In this document: positions 6,746 through 15,958 of the stretch, piece after piece
Layout: the number at the start of each line of letters is the position of its first letter
Numbering within the stretch: position 1 is the stretch's first letter
Origin: JBBRMW01 sp965246845
Lineage (GTDB): Bacteria > Chloroflexota > Anaerolineae > Aggregatilineales > UBA2796
Direction of reading: 5' to 3'
DNA: 64,000 bases
Assembly: GCA_965246845.1 (NCBI GenBank)
Contig: CBDFFR010000003.1
Coordinates: forward strand, 248,001 to 312,000
Translations under genes and position numbers: made by a program
Notes under the pieces: model-generated
Databases searched by the model: none
Told to the model about the DNA's origin: nothing
The model's input: the letters and a program-made list of their open reading frames with translations, nothing else

Positions 6746-8077
6746 TCACGCGCCGCCAATGACGACAACCGAGACGACATCCCACAGCGCATGGACGCCG
6801 AAATCCAGCCCGTCGAGCGGAATGCGTTCGTCGTGGCTGTGGATGAGTTCCGCGCCGGGTGCGCCGCGCTCGAAGCGGATGGGCGAGAAGCCGTAGACGT
6901 TCACGCCGAGCGGCGCGAGATACTTGGCATCGGTCGCGCCTGTCATCAGCATCGGCAGCACCGATGCGCCGGAATGCGCCTGCGTGAGCGTGCGCTCCAT
7001 CAAGCGATAAAGCGCGTTATCGTGCGGGACTTCCAGCGGCGGTGCTTCGATGAAGACCTCAAGTTCCGTGTTCGGGTCGAGTGCCGGATGGAACATCTCC
7101 AGCCATGCCGCTGTATCGAAGCCGGGCAGCGAGCGACCATCGATCACCGCTGACGCCGACGAGGGAATCACATTTGTTTTGTACCCGGCGTGCAGTTCTG
7201 TCGGTACGGCGGTGTTGTGAAGCTGCGCGTGGAGCGTCTGCCGTTGCGTATCGGGCAGCAGGTCGGGAAACGGATTTGGCGCAGAAAGATTATGCGCGGT
7301 TGTTATAAGTTCGTTATATCCGCCACCGAGGACCCTCGCCAGCCCATTCACGTATTGTTCGGTGGTGCGTGTCAGAGTCGTCTCAGGGAGAAAACGGGCA
7401 AGCCGTGCGACTTGTTCCGCGAGCGCAAGTACGGGATTATCGGCGCGCGGGATCGACGCATGGCCGGGCGCGCCGCGCCGTGTCAGGCGTATCCACACGC
7501 AGCCTTTTTCCGCGACCTGAATGCCATACACGGGCTTGTCGCCATACCAAACCGTCGTCGCGCCCAGTTCATTGATCGCATATTCCGCGCGGATCAGGTC
7601 GGGGTGTGCAGTAGCCAGCCAATCGATCCCGTTGCCTTCTGCGATTTCCTCATCGGCGGTGAGGGCAAGGATCACATCGCGCTTGAGTGGGGTGCGCTCG
7701 CGATGCAGCCGCAGGAACACCGCCAGTTCATACGCATCCATAAACTTCATATCGAGCGCACCGCGTCCCCATAAGTGGTTGTCCACAATTTCTGCCGCGA
7801 AGGGTGGGTGCGTCCATGCGCTCGCTTCCGCCGGGACGACATCGGTGTGACCCATCAGCAGCAGCGGCGCGGCGCTTCCGTCACCGGTGAGCCGCGCGAT
7901 GATGTTCCCGCGTCCGGGGCGGCGCTCAAGGATGGTGTACGGGATACCTTCCGCGTCCAATTGGCTCGCGATATACGCGACGGCAAGTGACTCGTTGCCC
8001 GGCGGGTTCGAGGTATCCAGCCGGATGAGCGCTTGCAGATGACGGATCGTTTCTGTGGTGAGGGCGTCGTAGTTCAT
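6746..8077 (-). CDS. M20 family metallopeptidase (ArgE/DapE/CPG2-like)
   Basis: 443 residues. The di-zinc catalytic layout of M20 peptidases is visible: MGHTDVVP with His-77, GRGALDMK with bridging Asp-109, TADEE with the general-base/ligand pair Glu-143/144, and a C-terminal GATDAKY segment. A dimerisation insert is expected between about 200 and 300 (APGHASIPRADNPV). Likely a cytosolic exopeptidase or deacylase acting on N-acyl amino acids or dipeptides; family members cannot be told apart from this sequence. ATG 8077 is preferred over 8095 because family similarity begins at NYDAL. It is divergent from a mannosyltransferase gene 79 nt away. Confidence 0.88.
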   Translation of the reverse strand: MNYDALTTETIRHLQALIRLDTSNPPGNESLAVAYIASQLDAEGIPYTILERRPGRGNIIARLTGDGSAAPLLLMGHTDVVPAEASAWTHPPFAAEIVDNHLWGRGALDMKFMDAYELAVFLRLHRERTPLKRDVILALTADEEIAEGNGIDWLATAHPDLIRAEYAINELGATTVWYGDKPVYGIQVAEKGCVWIRLTRRGAPGHASIPRADNPVLALAEQVARLARFLPETTLTRTTEQYVNGLARVLGGGYNELITTAHNLSAPNPFPDLLPDTQRQTLHAQLHNTAVPTELHAGYKTNVIPSSASAVIDGRSLPGFDTAAWLEMFHPALDPNTELEVFIEAPPLEVPHDNALYRLMERTLTQAHSGASVLPMLMTGATDAKYLAPLGVNVYGFSPIRFERGAPGAELIHSHDERIPLDGLDFGVHALWDVVSVVVIGGA

Positions 8078-8156
8078 AAAATAGGAGCCTACCATAATGT
8101 GCAGGTTGGTACAACGCTACCGTTTATCCTATATTCGCTTTGCGAGAGACGGAGTT

Positions 8157-9395
8157 ATGGCTACGAACATTTTTCAACCCACCTTCGCGGACCGCTTGCC
8201 CGCGCCGCTCCGCGCGCTCTACCGTGACGACGCCGTGCGTTTTGGTACGCTCGCCTTCCTCGCGCTGCGGCTCTTCACGGCGGTCGCGGTATGGCTCATC
8301 CTGACGCGCGACCCAGTGGGCAAACCGTCCTGGTTGAATTACGACCCGCTCAACCCGAACGCGAACGAGAGCGGCGAAACCTACGATCAGGCGCTCCCAC
8401 CCGATGCGCCGCTCGCCAGCATTGTCGCGCCCTGGCATCGCTGGGATACGGCGTGGTATGTCAAAATCGCGATACAGGGCTACCGCGCCGATAGCGCGAT
8501 TGTCTTCACACCGCTATACCCGATGCTGATCCGCGCGCTTGCACCATTCGCAGGACAAAACTACGTCCTGTCGGCGCTCATCGTGAGCAATGTCGCGTGT
8601 CTGATTGCGTTCATATTGCTCTTCAAATTTATCGAGATTGAATTTGGCAATGCGGACCTTGCGCGCCGGACATTGCTGATCCTCGTGACGTTTCCCACCG
8701 CATATTATTTCGTCGCGGGGTATACCGAATCCGTGTATCTGGCGTTCACGCTGGCCGCGCTGCTGCTTGCACTGCGCAAACAATGGCTGCTTGCCGGGAT
8801 AATGGCTGCGCTCGCCTCGCTGGTTCGGCTGCAAGGGATTGTGCTATGCGCGCCGCTGGCATGGATTGCCTACGTGCAGTTTCGCGAAGCAGGAATGCGC
8901 GCAATCCTTGCGCGGCTCCCGGCTGCCGTCGGCGGCGCAGTCGGGACGGCGTTGTATCTTGGCTATTTGCGCGTGAATTCGCTCGGCTCGACGGATGCTG
9001 TGTTCGCGCATCAGTGGGCGCTCTATACGCGCCTGCCCTGGGAAGGCATCGCGGAATTCCTCACGCGCTTGCAGGCTAACCGCACCTTCGATTTCGAGCT
9101 GCGCAATGCGTGGGCGCTGCTGCTGATGGCAGTCCTCAGCGTAATCGTCCTGTTGCGGATGCGCCCCGCGTTGAGCCTGTTCGTCTTCGGCAACCTGCTC
9201 GCCATTCTGCTACGCTACCACGAGGGCGCGCAGTTCGAGAGCATGATCCGCTACTCGCTGGTGCTGTTCCCGTGCTTCATCGCCGCCGCGATGCTGCTGC
9301 GCCGCTGGTGGCTGGTGCTGCTCTGGGCGGCAGTCAGTATTCCATATGGCTATTCGCTGCTCGATAACTTTGTTCGCTGGATTTGGGTCGCGTGA
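8157..9395 (+). CDS. PIG-V-like mannosyltransferase family membrane protein
   Basis: 412 residues with many hydrophobic helices. The first luminal loop RWDTAWYVKIAIQGY corresponds to the WD..WY.xIA..GY motif of GPI mannosyltransferase 2 (PIG-V) relatives, followed by TPLYPMLIR and FPTAYYFVAGYTESVYLA. These bacterial enzymes are thought to use polyprenyl-phosphate sugars to mannosylate lipids or proteins outside the membrane. GGAG 2 nt before ATG 8157 is tight but present. It is clearly paralogous to the gene at 51240-52526: both have GKP, YDP, GETY, then SP/APW.R.DT.WY and end HWIWVA or RWIWVA. A palindromic repeat follows 12 nt after the stop. Confidence 0.8.
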   Translation: MATNIFQPTFADRLPAPLRALYRDDAVRFGTLAFLALRLFTAVAVWLILTRDPVGKPSWLNYDPLNPNANESGETYDQALPPDAPLASIVAPWHRWDTAWYVKIAIQGYRADSAIVFTPLYPMLIRALAPFAGQNYVLSALIVSNVACLIAFILLFKFIEIEFGNADLARRTLLILVTFPTAYYFVAGYTESVYLAFTLAALLLALRKQWLLAGIMAALASLVRLQGIVLCAPLAWIAYVQFREAGMRAILARLPAAVGGAVGTALYLGYLRVNSLGSTDAVFAHQWALYTRLPWEGIAEFLTRLQANRTFDFELRNAWALLLMAVLSVIVLLRMRPALSLFVFGNLLAILLRYHEGAQFESMIRYSLVLFPCFIAAAMLLRRWWLVLLWAAVSIPYGYSLLDNFVRWIWVA

Positions 9396-9406
9396 TTGTC
9401 GTGGTT

Positions 9407-9475
9407 GGGCGGGTCAAGCCCCGCCCCTACACAAAGCGCGAAGTCCGGTGTAGGGGTCGCGGCTTGCCCGACCCG
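9407..9475. repeat. Dispersed palindromic repeat, variant copy
   Basis: GGGCGGGTCAAGCCCCGCCC followed by CTAC, then a mirrored GTAGGGGTCGCGGCTTGCCCGACCCG. It is the same architecture as the 73-bp units at 24351 and 24441, and it lies right after a stop codon. Confidence 0.75.
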
Positions 9476-9517
9476 TCTTCATCCCGGTTTTTGCCCGACC
9501 CGCATCCCGGAACGATC

Positions 9518-10228
9518 CTAGCGCCGCGCCTTCGCCTTCGCCGCTTCTTCTGCCGGGTTTGGCGTTTTGAAGAAGGCGTTCTGGATATAGCCCGCCGCCG
9601 CGCCGCCCAACAGGATCGCGATCATGTACTGGATGCCATACGTGAACAATCCACCATTGAGCAGCGCCGGACCGAAGGTGCGCGCCGGATTGAGCGACCC
9701 GCCTGTGATCGGACCCGCGAACAGGATGCACGCGCCCAGCAGCAAGCCAATCGCGAGACCCGCGACGACGCCGACCTTGCCGAAGACCGCCGCCTGCGTG
9801 ACGACGCTCACCAGCAGGAAGGTCAGCACGAATTCGATGGCGAGCGCGTTGATCAGGTAGCTACCTGTCAGGCTGCCCTTCGTCTCACCGAGACTGGTCA
9901 GCACCGCGCCCGCCGCATCGACCGGGATCATCAGCTTGATGAAGCCCGCCGCGACGACCGCGCCTATGAGCTGTGCGATCCAGTAGTAAACCGCGCGCGT
10001 GACGGAGATGTGGCCGCCTGTCAGCAGGCCGAGCGTCACCGCCGGGTTGACGTGCGCGCCGGAAATGTGACCATAGGTATAAATGATGCCGACGAGGATC
10101 AGCCCGTGCGCCAGCGCCACACCGACCAACCCGCCGACATTCAACGCGCCCGCACCTGCGCCGACCAGCACGAGCATGAACGTCCCGATTGCTTCTGCCG
10201 TCGCGTCACGACCGAGATTCTTGTCCAC
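9518..10228 (-). CDS. MIP family channel (aquaporin/glycerol facilitator)
   Basis: 236 residues with six predicted membrane helices and both pore motifs: NPA at 61-63 (SGAHVNPAVT) and NPA at 180-182 followed by the selectivity-filter Arg-183 (GSLNPARTFGPAL). Glu-13 in the first helix (AEAIGTFMLVLVG) is typical. Residues near the second half-helix (LLLGACILFAGPITGG) lack the aquaporin-type His in the usual place, so a glycerol or small-solute role is possible. It is convergent with the mannosyltransferase gene, with a repeat between them. Confidence 0.93.
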   Translation of the reverse strand: MDKNLGRDATAEAIGTFMLVLVGAGAGALNVGGLVGVALAHGLILVGIIYTYGHISGAHVNPAVTLGLLTGGHISVTRAVYYWIAQLIGAVVAAGFIKLMIPVDAAGAVLTSLGETKGSLTGSYLINALAIEFVLTFLLVSVVTQAAVFGKVGVVAGLAIGLLLGACILFAGPITGGSLNPARTFGPALLNGGLFTYGIQYMIAILLGGAAAGYIQNAFFKTPNPAEEAAKAKARR

Positions 10229-10311
10229 TGTGAAATCCTTTTTGAAAATAATCGATCCTGCGCGTGAATTATAACAATGGGCGCAAAAGTGAGCGACGTT
10301 TGGAATAGATA

Positions 10312-10440
10312 CAGGGCAAACGCATCAAAACAGAAACACGGTGTCAGTCACGGGCGGACACATCGGTCCGCCCCTATACAGTGCGCCTTTCGTAGGGGCG
10401 GATCTGCGTGTCCGCCCACGCTTTTGATATGTTTGCCCTG
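10312..10440. repeat. MITE-like palindromic element with terminal inverted repeats
   Basis: 129 bp. The ends are CAGGGCAAACGCATCAAAA (10312-10330) and its near reverse complement (10422-10440, two mismatches). The core is a large palindrome: GGGCGGACACATCGGTCCGC at 10352 mirrored by GTAGGGGCGGATCTGCGTGT and CCGCCC. The core and right end recur at 36141-36235. No coding capacity; no clear target duplication. Confidence 0.75.
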
Positions 10441-10508
10441 AGGATACACGACCGACGCGCCGACAGAACCCCGCCCGAAGTGGTACAATGAACCGCCTCT
10501 GATGTTTC

Positions 10509-11288
10509 GTGAGAGGGTACATGCGGGTCTTCACCAATCAGCAGCACATCAAGCGCAATCGGCGTATCGCGCAGGTGCTGTTTTTCGTCAGCCTCGTGTT
10601 TCTTGTTGGCGGCTTGTTGATCACCAACCTCGCGCCCAAAGCCGATACGCTCCTCATTTCCATTCCATGTATTATCATGCCGATTGCGCTGCTGACGACA
10701 TGGACCAGCGTTCGCATGACCAACCAGTATGTGCGGCAGCCGCACCCCGAAGATGCAATCCAGGCTGCGCTCAAGGGTATTCGGCAGGACAGCGTGCTAT
10801 ATAACTATCTATTCAAGCCGCATCATGTCCTCGTCAGCACGGATGGCGTATTCACATTCGTCACGCGCTACCAGACTGGACCGCTCAAAATCGACGGGAA
10901 CGTGATCACGGATTACCGTGCGCGGGGTCCGTTCGGCAAGTTGCTCACCTTCATGCGGCAGGAACAAATCGGCAAACCGTTCGATGAAGCCGCCGCCGCT
11001 GTACAGGTCATTCAGCCGCTTGTCGATGAAGCCGCACCCGGTGTCAAGGTTCAGCCCGTAATCGCCTTCACCAGCCCATCGGTCCGCATCGAGATCAACA
11101 ATCCAACGATCCCGGTCGTCCTCACCCGCAAGGACAAGGAGCCGTCGCTCAAGCGGCTGCGCTCCGACACGCGAAAGAAGTACGGTGCGCTCACGCCGGA
11201 GCAGGTCGCGACCATTGAAAAGCGCCTGAACGAGACGCTTTCCATTGAAGGCGCGGGCAATGAGGCGACCGAAACGGTAGAGGAATAG
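10509..11288 (+). CDS. Conserved membrane protein, NERD-like region possible
   Basis: 259 residues. Two adjacent membrane helices (about 20-42 and 47-66) are followed by a soluble domain of about 190 residues with PHHVLVSTDGVFTFVTRYQTG. That segment looks like the start of nuclease-related (NERD-type) domains, which often follow two TM helices, but I do not see a full catalytic set. The C-terminus is charged (RLRSDTRKKYG...EETVEE). The start may be GTG 10509 or ATG 10521. No neighbour suggests a role. Confidence 0.65.
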   Translation: MRGYMRVFTNQQHIKRNRRIAQVLFFVSLVFLVGGLLITNLAPKADTLLISIPCIIMPIALLTTWTSVRMTNQYVRQPHPEDAIQAALKGIRQDSVLYNYLFKPHHVLVSTDGVFTFVTRYQTGPLKIDGNVITDYRARGPFGKLLTFMRQEQIGKPFDEAAAAVQVIQPLVDEAAPGVKVQPVIAFTSPSVRIEINNPTIPVVLTRKDKEPSLKRLRSDTRKKYGALTPEQVATIEKRLNETLSIEGAGNEATETVEE

Positions 11289-11380
11289 GTTCCCGTTTAA
11301 CTGAGCAGGGTTCATCCACTGCAAGACTCGCTGCATGTTGGCTCGGTTGCGCTTGAGATACCAGGAGAAGAGACAAAAAT

Positions 11381-12049
11381 ATGAAGTTCGTCTTCGATAG
11401 CAGAGCTTCGGACTCGTCTTTTGTTGAAACGGTTTGGCGCACTCGAACCATCGGCGGCGGCTCGTTTATTTCGCGTGCCGAATGCCGTTGGGGAATGGTT
11501 GTCACTCGTGAACTGGACAGAACCTATCTGACCTTGCTTGGACCAGAGACAAAGGCAATGCCCGCTCCTGTTCCAAAGGATGCTGAAATCTTTGGAATTA
11601 TTTTCAGGATTGGGACGTTTATGCCCAATCTGCCGGCTCAAAATCTCGTCGATGGCGGGATAAATCTGCCCGAAGCAAATAGTCGCTCCTTCTGGCTGCA
11701 AGGGGCATCCTGGCAGTTCCCCGATTTCGAGAACGCGGATGAGTTTGTACAAAAGCTGGTGCGCGAGGATATGCTTCGGCGCGATACCGTTGTCGACTCA
11801 GTGCTGCGTGGTCACTCGCACGCGCTGTCGGTTCGCACCGTGCGGCGGCGGTTCATGCAAGCCACCGGACTTACGCATCAGGTGATCCAGCAGATTGAAC
11901 GCGCCCAACATGCCCAACTGCTTTTGCAGCAGGGAAAATCCATCCTCGACACCGTTTTTGAGGCAGGCTATTTTGATCAACCACACCTCACACGATCTTT
12001 GAAGCGCTTTGTGGGGCAGACACCCGCCCAAATTTTAGATGAGTCATAG
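11381..12049 (+). CDS. AraC family transcriptional regulator
   Basis: 222 residues. The last 75 form the two-HTH AraC DNA-binding domain: SVRTVRRRFMQATGL, then AQLLLQQGKSILDTVFEAGY, then DQPHLTRSLKRFVGQTPAQI. The N-terminal part (about 1-140) is a short effector/dimer domain of the DUF6597 kind (FISRAECRWGMVVTRE). GGAGA lies upstream of ATG. Probably regulates nearby genes; the DHFR-like gene 80 nt downstream is the closest candidate, but no operator is evident. Confidence 0.88.
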   Translation: MKFVFDSRASDSSFVETVWRTRTIGGGSFISRAECRWGMVVTRELDRTYLTLLGPETKAMPAPVPKDAEIFGIIFRIGTFMPNLPAQNLVDGGINLPEANSRSFWLQGASWQFPDFENADEFVQKLVREDMLRRDTVVDSVLRGHSHALSVRTVRRRFMQATGLTHQVIQQIERAQHAQLLLQQGKSILDTVFEAGYFDQPHLTRSLKRFVGQTPAQILDES

Positions 12050-12129
12050 TAAATGTCCCTTTTGTACAATACGCCGTCTCTCCCAGCCGTTATGATATGT
12101 GCATCAACAAAAGCAAAAGGAAAAATCAA

Positions 12130-12666
12130 ATGCGCAAGTTAGTCGTAACCACGTTCCTGTCACTGGATGGCGTGATGGAACAGCCCTCATGGAGTGCGCC
12201 CTACTGGAACGACGAGATCGCGAAATTCAAAGGTGAGGAAACACTCTCCAGCGATGCCCTGCTTTTGGGGCGCGTGACATATCAGGGATTTGCCGCTGCG
12301 TGGCCGGGTCGCGAGGACGAGGGCGCGGCATATTTCAATGGCGTCCGCAAGTACGTGGTTTCGACAACGCTGGATAAAGCCGAGTGGAACAATTCGGTTC
12401 TGATTAAAAACGACGTCGTGGAAGAAATCACGAAACTCAAGCAGCAGGACGGGCAGGACCTCACCGTTCACGGTAGCGGTGCGCTCGTGCAAACGCTCAT
12501 ACAGCACGACCTCGTGGATAGCTATCGGCTACTTGTGTATCCGGTAGTCGTGGGTAGTGGCAAGCGCCTCTTCAAGGAAGGGACCGCCGCGACGCTTAAA
12601 CTGGTGGAAGCACGCGCACTCAGCTCCGGCGTGACGGCGCTGATCTACGAGCCAGATCGGAAATAA
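12130..12666 (+). CDS. Dihydrofolate reductase family protein (RibD C-terminal fold)
   Basis: 178 residues. It opens MRKLVVTTFLSLDGVMEQPS, the usual signature of YyaP/YwjB-type DHFR-fold proteins, and carries LLLGRVTYQGFAAAWP, TLDKAEWNNS, VHGSGALVQTL and a C-terminal VVVGSGKRLF. These are NADPH-binding reductases of mostly unknown substrate, not housekeeping folate enzymes. ATG 12130 is chosen because AAGGA lies just upstream and similarity starts there. An AraC regulator precedes it. Its stop TAA overlaps the beginning of the GT39 reading frame. Confidence 0.88.
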   Translation: MRKLVVTTFLSLDGVMEQPSWSAPYWNDEIAKFKGEETLSSDALLLGRVTYQGFAAAWPGREDEGAAYFNGVRKYVVSTTLDKAEWNNSVLIKNDVVEEITKLKQQDGQDLTVHGSGALVQTLIQHDLVDSYRLLVYPVVVGSGKRLFKEGTAATLKLVEARALSSGVTALIYEPDRK

Positions 12667-14468
12667 TTTTCACTCGCAGTACGTTAGCCTCGCGACGCTA
12701 TGCCCTGCTTGCGCTGATTTTACTGATCGGCGCGGGGCTGCGGCTGCACCTGATCGGCGCGTCGGCGCTGCGCGGAGATGAGGCGTTCGCGCTGCGCTAC
12801 TGGGCAGGCGACTGGGCGGGGCTGGTAGATCACGAACCCCACCCGGTCGCGGTATTCATCGCGTTCAGTGCATGGAAAGCGCTTGTCGGCCAAACTGAGT
12901 TCGCGATGCGGATGCTGCCCGCGCTGCTCAATCTGCTCGGCGTCGCGGCGATGTTCACGCTCAGCAGACGATTGTTCCGCGATGTGCGGGTCGGCTATCT
13001 CGCAGCGCTGCTGTGGGCAGTAAACCCATTCCTGATCTGGCATAGTCAGGATTTGCGCGATTACGCGATGTGGGCAGCGTTCAGCGCATTGGCGTTATGG
13101 GCGCTCCTGCGTGCGGCACAGCGTAACCGCCGCGTGGATTGGCTGATCTATGCTGCGCTTGCGGCACTCGCACTGAACAGCTTCTTCTTTGAAATTCTGT
13201 TTACCGTTGCAGGCGGGGTTTACATTCTGCTTTTGAAGTCGCGTGTGCTGCGCAACTATGCGGCGGCGCTTGCTCTCCTTACTGTGCTGCTCATCCCCTG
13301 GTTGTGGCAGGGCGTGCAACTTGCCGGGTCGGGCTATGGCGGGACGGTGGACCGCCTGAATTTGCCGGAACTCCTGACCGCGTTCCCGGTTGCGTTCATT
13401 TTGGGTGAACCACTCGCGCTACCTGCGTGGGTGGGTATCGCAATCGCGCTCATCATCGGCGCGGCGCTGTTCTGGATGGTCCGACACGGCGAACGCGAAG
13501 CAGCCCGGACTCTCACGCTCTTGATCGGCGTCCCGCTCGCGCTCTTTGTCATCGCCTGTACGCGCATGAACATCTTCGCGCCGCGCTACCTGCTCGCGCT
13601 GGAGTCGTTGCTATTGCTGCCGATTGCGTATAGCCTCGTGCAACTTTGGTCATGGAGACCTTCCGCTCCCGTAATTCATAGCATTGTTCGGGTTGCGCTC
13701 GCGGTGGGGTTGCTGCTCGCGTTGGTCGTTCCACTACGGAAGTTGTGGTATTCCGAGTATTCAAAGGCGCAGGATTGGCGCGCGCTGCACACCTACATCA
13801 CCGCGCGCTACAAGCCCGGAGATACGCTCGTCTTCAACACGAGCAACCCGCGTGCAGCGTCGCTTGACCCGGCGTTCGCATACTATTTTCCTGAGCCATT
13901 GAATACGCTTGTCGTGCCGAAAGCGGTCTCGTCGCCACGCGCGTGGCTGACCTTCCTCGCGACCCGTCCCGGTTCGGTCTGGTTCATGCCGGGCGGTCCC
14001 TACGCCGCTGACACGGACCGGATTCTACGGAACACGATGCAGCCAATCACGGACCGGAGTGTCGGTGCAAATTGGCAGGTACGTGAATTTCGCCCGAATC
14101 CACCTTGGCAGAGCGAACCCGCGCAAGCGCTCTCCACGCAGGCCGGGGATGCCAAACTGCGCGGCTACTCGCTCGACCAGACTGCGCAGGAATTGACGGT
14201 GCTGCTTTATTGGGAGCGCGTCCCGGTGCAGACGGTTTTCGTCCAGGTGATTGGACCGATCAATCCCGCGACAGGTACGCCGCTCTGGGCGCAGGACGAC
14301 TACCCCGCCGACGGTCCGCGCGATGTCCATACGATAAAGCTGCGCGACGTGCCGCCCGGCTCGTATGCGCTGCAAATTGGACTCTATCCACCGAATGCGC
14401 CTGCACAGCGTATCCTCTGGGAACACGGTATTGATACGCTCGTTATTGCTACAATTTTGATCCAGTGA
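12666..14468 (+). CDS. GT39-type polytopic glycosyltransferase with no standard start codon
   Basis: About 600 residues. The N-terminal loop LRGDEAFALRYWAGDW followed by HEPHPV is the Asp-Glu loop of dolichyl-phosphate-mannose-type GT39/ArnT enzymes. Some 11 helices follow, with a soluble C-terminal domain of about 150 residues (AKLRGYSLDQTAQ, VLLYWERV, PGSYALQIGLYPP). The reading frame is open from 12663, but the first ATG is at 12906, after the conserved loop, and there is no GTG or TTG before it. Candidate starts are ATT 12666, overlapping the upstream TAA, or CTG 12705. Translational coupling or a nearby sequence error are both possible. The start given is therefore approximate. Confidence 0.7.
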   Translation: MFTRSTLASRRYALLALILLIGAGLRLHLIGASALRGDEAFALRYWAGDWAGLVDHEPHPVAVFIAFSAWKALVGQTEFAMRMLPALLNLLGVAAMFTLSRRLFRDVRVGYLAALLWAVNPFLIWHSQDLRDYAMWAAFSALALWALLRAAQRNRRVDWLIYAALAALALNSFFFEILFTVAGGVYILLLKSRVLRNYAAALALLTVLLIPWLWQGVQLAGSGYGGTVDRLNLPELLTAFPVAFILGEPLALPAWVGIAIALIIGAALFWMVRHGEREAARTLTLLIGVPLALFVIACTRMNIFAPRYLLALESLLLLPIAYSLVQLWSWRPSAPVIHSIVRVALAVGLLLALVVPLRKLWYSEYSKAQDWRALHTYITARYKPGDTLVFNTSNPRAASLDPAFAYYFPEPLNTLVVPKAVSSPRAWLTFLATRPGSVWFMPGGPYAADTDRILRNTMQPITDRSVGANWQVREFRPNPPWQSEPAQALSTQAGDAKLRGYSLDQTAQELTVLLYWERVPVQTVFVQVIGPINPATGTPLWAQDDYPADGPRDVHTIKLRDVPPGSYALQIGLYPPNAPAQRILWEHGIDTLVIATILIQ

Positions 14469-14492
14469 TTTAAACTTTTCTTGAAAGGTAAA

Positions 14493-15599
14493 ATGATGAC
14501 CGATCCTCGCGTCGAAAAACTCGCTCGCCTGATAACCGCATATTCAACCGAAATCAAAGCTGGCGATAAAGTGGCGATCATCGGTGAATTGGAAGGGCTG
14601 CCGCTGCTGCGTGCGCTATACCGTGAAAGCATCCGCGCGGGCGCGCTTGCTATGCTGGATATTCGCGATGATGAGACCAGTCATTACCTATTGCGGAATG
14701 GCTCCGATGAACAAATCGCGTTCATCCGCCCGGCAGAGCAGTTCCGCGCCGATGAAGCGGACGTTTCCATTTATGTCCGCGCGACGGGCAACACGCGCGC
14801 GCAAACCAGCATCGACCCCGCGCGCGACGCCTTGTTTCTGCGCTCCCGACAGCAGCTTGCCGCCGAACGCAGCAAGCGCACCGCCGCTGGTAAGCACCGC
14901 TGGAACCTGACGCAGTTCCCGACAGAAGCCTATGCCCAAGAAGCGGGCATGTCGCTGGAAGAGTTCGAGGATTTTGTTTACAAGGCGTGTTTTGTCGATC
15001 AGCCCGATCCTATCCAGTCGTGGCACAACCTGAAAGCAAATCAACAAAAGTATGTCGACTGGCTGGCGGGGAAGAAGCACATCGAGGTGCGCGGTCCTAA
15101 CATCGATATGCGCCTGAGTATTGAAGGCCGCACCTTCGTCAACTCCGAAGGCACGCGCAATATGCCGAGCGGCGAGATTTTCACGGGTCCGGTCGAGCAG
15201 AGCGCGGAGGGATGGGCGCGCTTCTCCAATCCGTCATTGCGATCCGGGCGCTCGGTCGAAGGCGTTGAACTGCGGTTTGATCAAGGCAAGGTCATTGATG
15301 CGAAAGCGGCGCGCGGCGAGGATTTCCTGCTCTCGCAACTGGAAACCGACGCGGGCGCGCGCTATCTGGGCGAGTGGGCAATCGGCACGAATTACGGCAT
15401 CACGCGCTTCACCGGGAACATCCTGTTCGATGAAAAAATCGGCGGTACGATCCATATGGCGCTCGGCAACAGCTACCCGGAGACGGGCGGCCTCAACAAG
15501 AGCGCCGTCCATTGGGATATGATTTGCGATATGCGGCGCGACAGCGAAATCCGGGTCGATGGCGACCTGCTTTACAAAGATGGCAACTTCGCCTTCTAG
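14493..15599 (+). CDS. M29 family aminopeptidase
   Basis: 368 residues, the size of the thermophilic aminopeptidase T/AmpS family (M29), cytosolic metallo-exopeptidases. Conserved metal-site segments are present: NMPSGEIFTGP with a ligand Glu, RYLGEWAIGTN with a second Glu, and the C-terminal GTIHMALGNSYPETGG and SAVHWDMICDM, which give His and His/Asp ligands. AAAGG lies before tandem ATGs at 14493/14496. The stop overlaps the convergent acpS stop (CTAG, 4 nt). Confidence 0.9.
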   Translation: MMTDPRVEKLARLITAYSTEIKAGDKVAIIGELEGLPLLRALYRESIRAGALAMLDIRDDETSHYLLRNGSDEQIAFIRPAEQFRADEADVSIYVRATGNTRAQTSIDPARDALFLRSRQQLAAERSKRTAAGKHRWNLTQFPTEAYAQEAGMSLEEFEDFVYKACFVDQPDPIQSWHNLKANQQKYVDWLAGKKHIEVRGPNIDMRLSIEGRTFVNSEGTRNMPSGEIFTGPVEQSAEGWARFSNPSLRSGRSVEGVELRFDQGKVIDAKAARGEDFLLSQLETDAGARYLGEWAIGTNYGITRFTGNILFDEKIGGTIHMALGNSYPETGGLNKSAVHWDMICDMRRDSEIRVDGDLLYKDGNFAF

Positions 15600-15958
15600 C
15601 CGAGCGCGCACACATAGGCGACGGCCTGCGTCGCGGTGTGGCTCAGGCTGAGGTCCCATTCGCGCAAACCGAGCGACTCCGCGAGCAGGGCAGCCGAACC
15701 ATAAAGCTGCAGCACAGGCCGCCCGCGCGGGTCGTTCAGGATTTCAATATCCACCCAGCGCACATCGCCGATACCCGTCCCCAGCGCCTTCGCGACGGCT
15801 TCCTTCCCGGCGATGCGCGCGGCCATACGTTCGCTCCGCAGGCCACACAGATCGCGTTCTGCCGCCGTGAAGAAGCGTCGGTAAAAATATTCACCGTGTC
15901 GCGCGGCGGCCTGTTTCACCCGCGCGATGTCGATCAGGTCCACGCCGACGCGCAGCAT
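15596..15958 (-). CDS. acpS: Holo-[acyl-carrier-protein] synthase
   Basis: 120 residues. AcpS moves 4'-phosphopantetheine from CoA to apo-ACP in fatty acid synthesis. Magnesium ligands are visible as Asp-7 in GVDLIDI and Glu-53 in GKEAVAKALGTG; the C-terminal SLSHT is also family-typical. The stop of the upstream M16-like gene and the acpS start share one base (TAATG), so translation is probably coupled. Confidence 0.93.
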   Translation of the reverse strand: MLRVGVDLIDIARVKQAAARHGEYFYRRFFTAAERDLCGLRSERMAARIAGKEAVAKALGTGIGDVRWVDIEILNDPRGRPVLQLYGSAALLAESLGLREWDLSLSHTATQAVAYVCALG

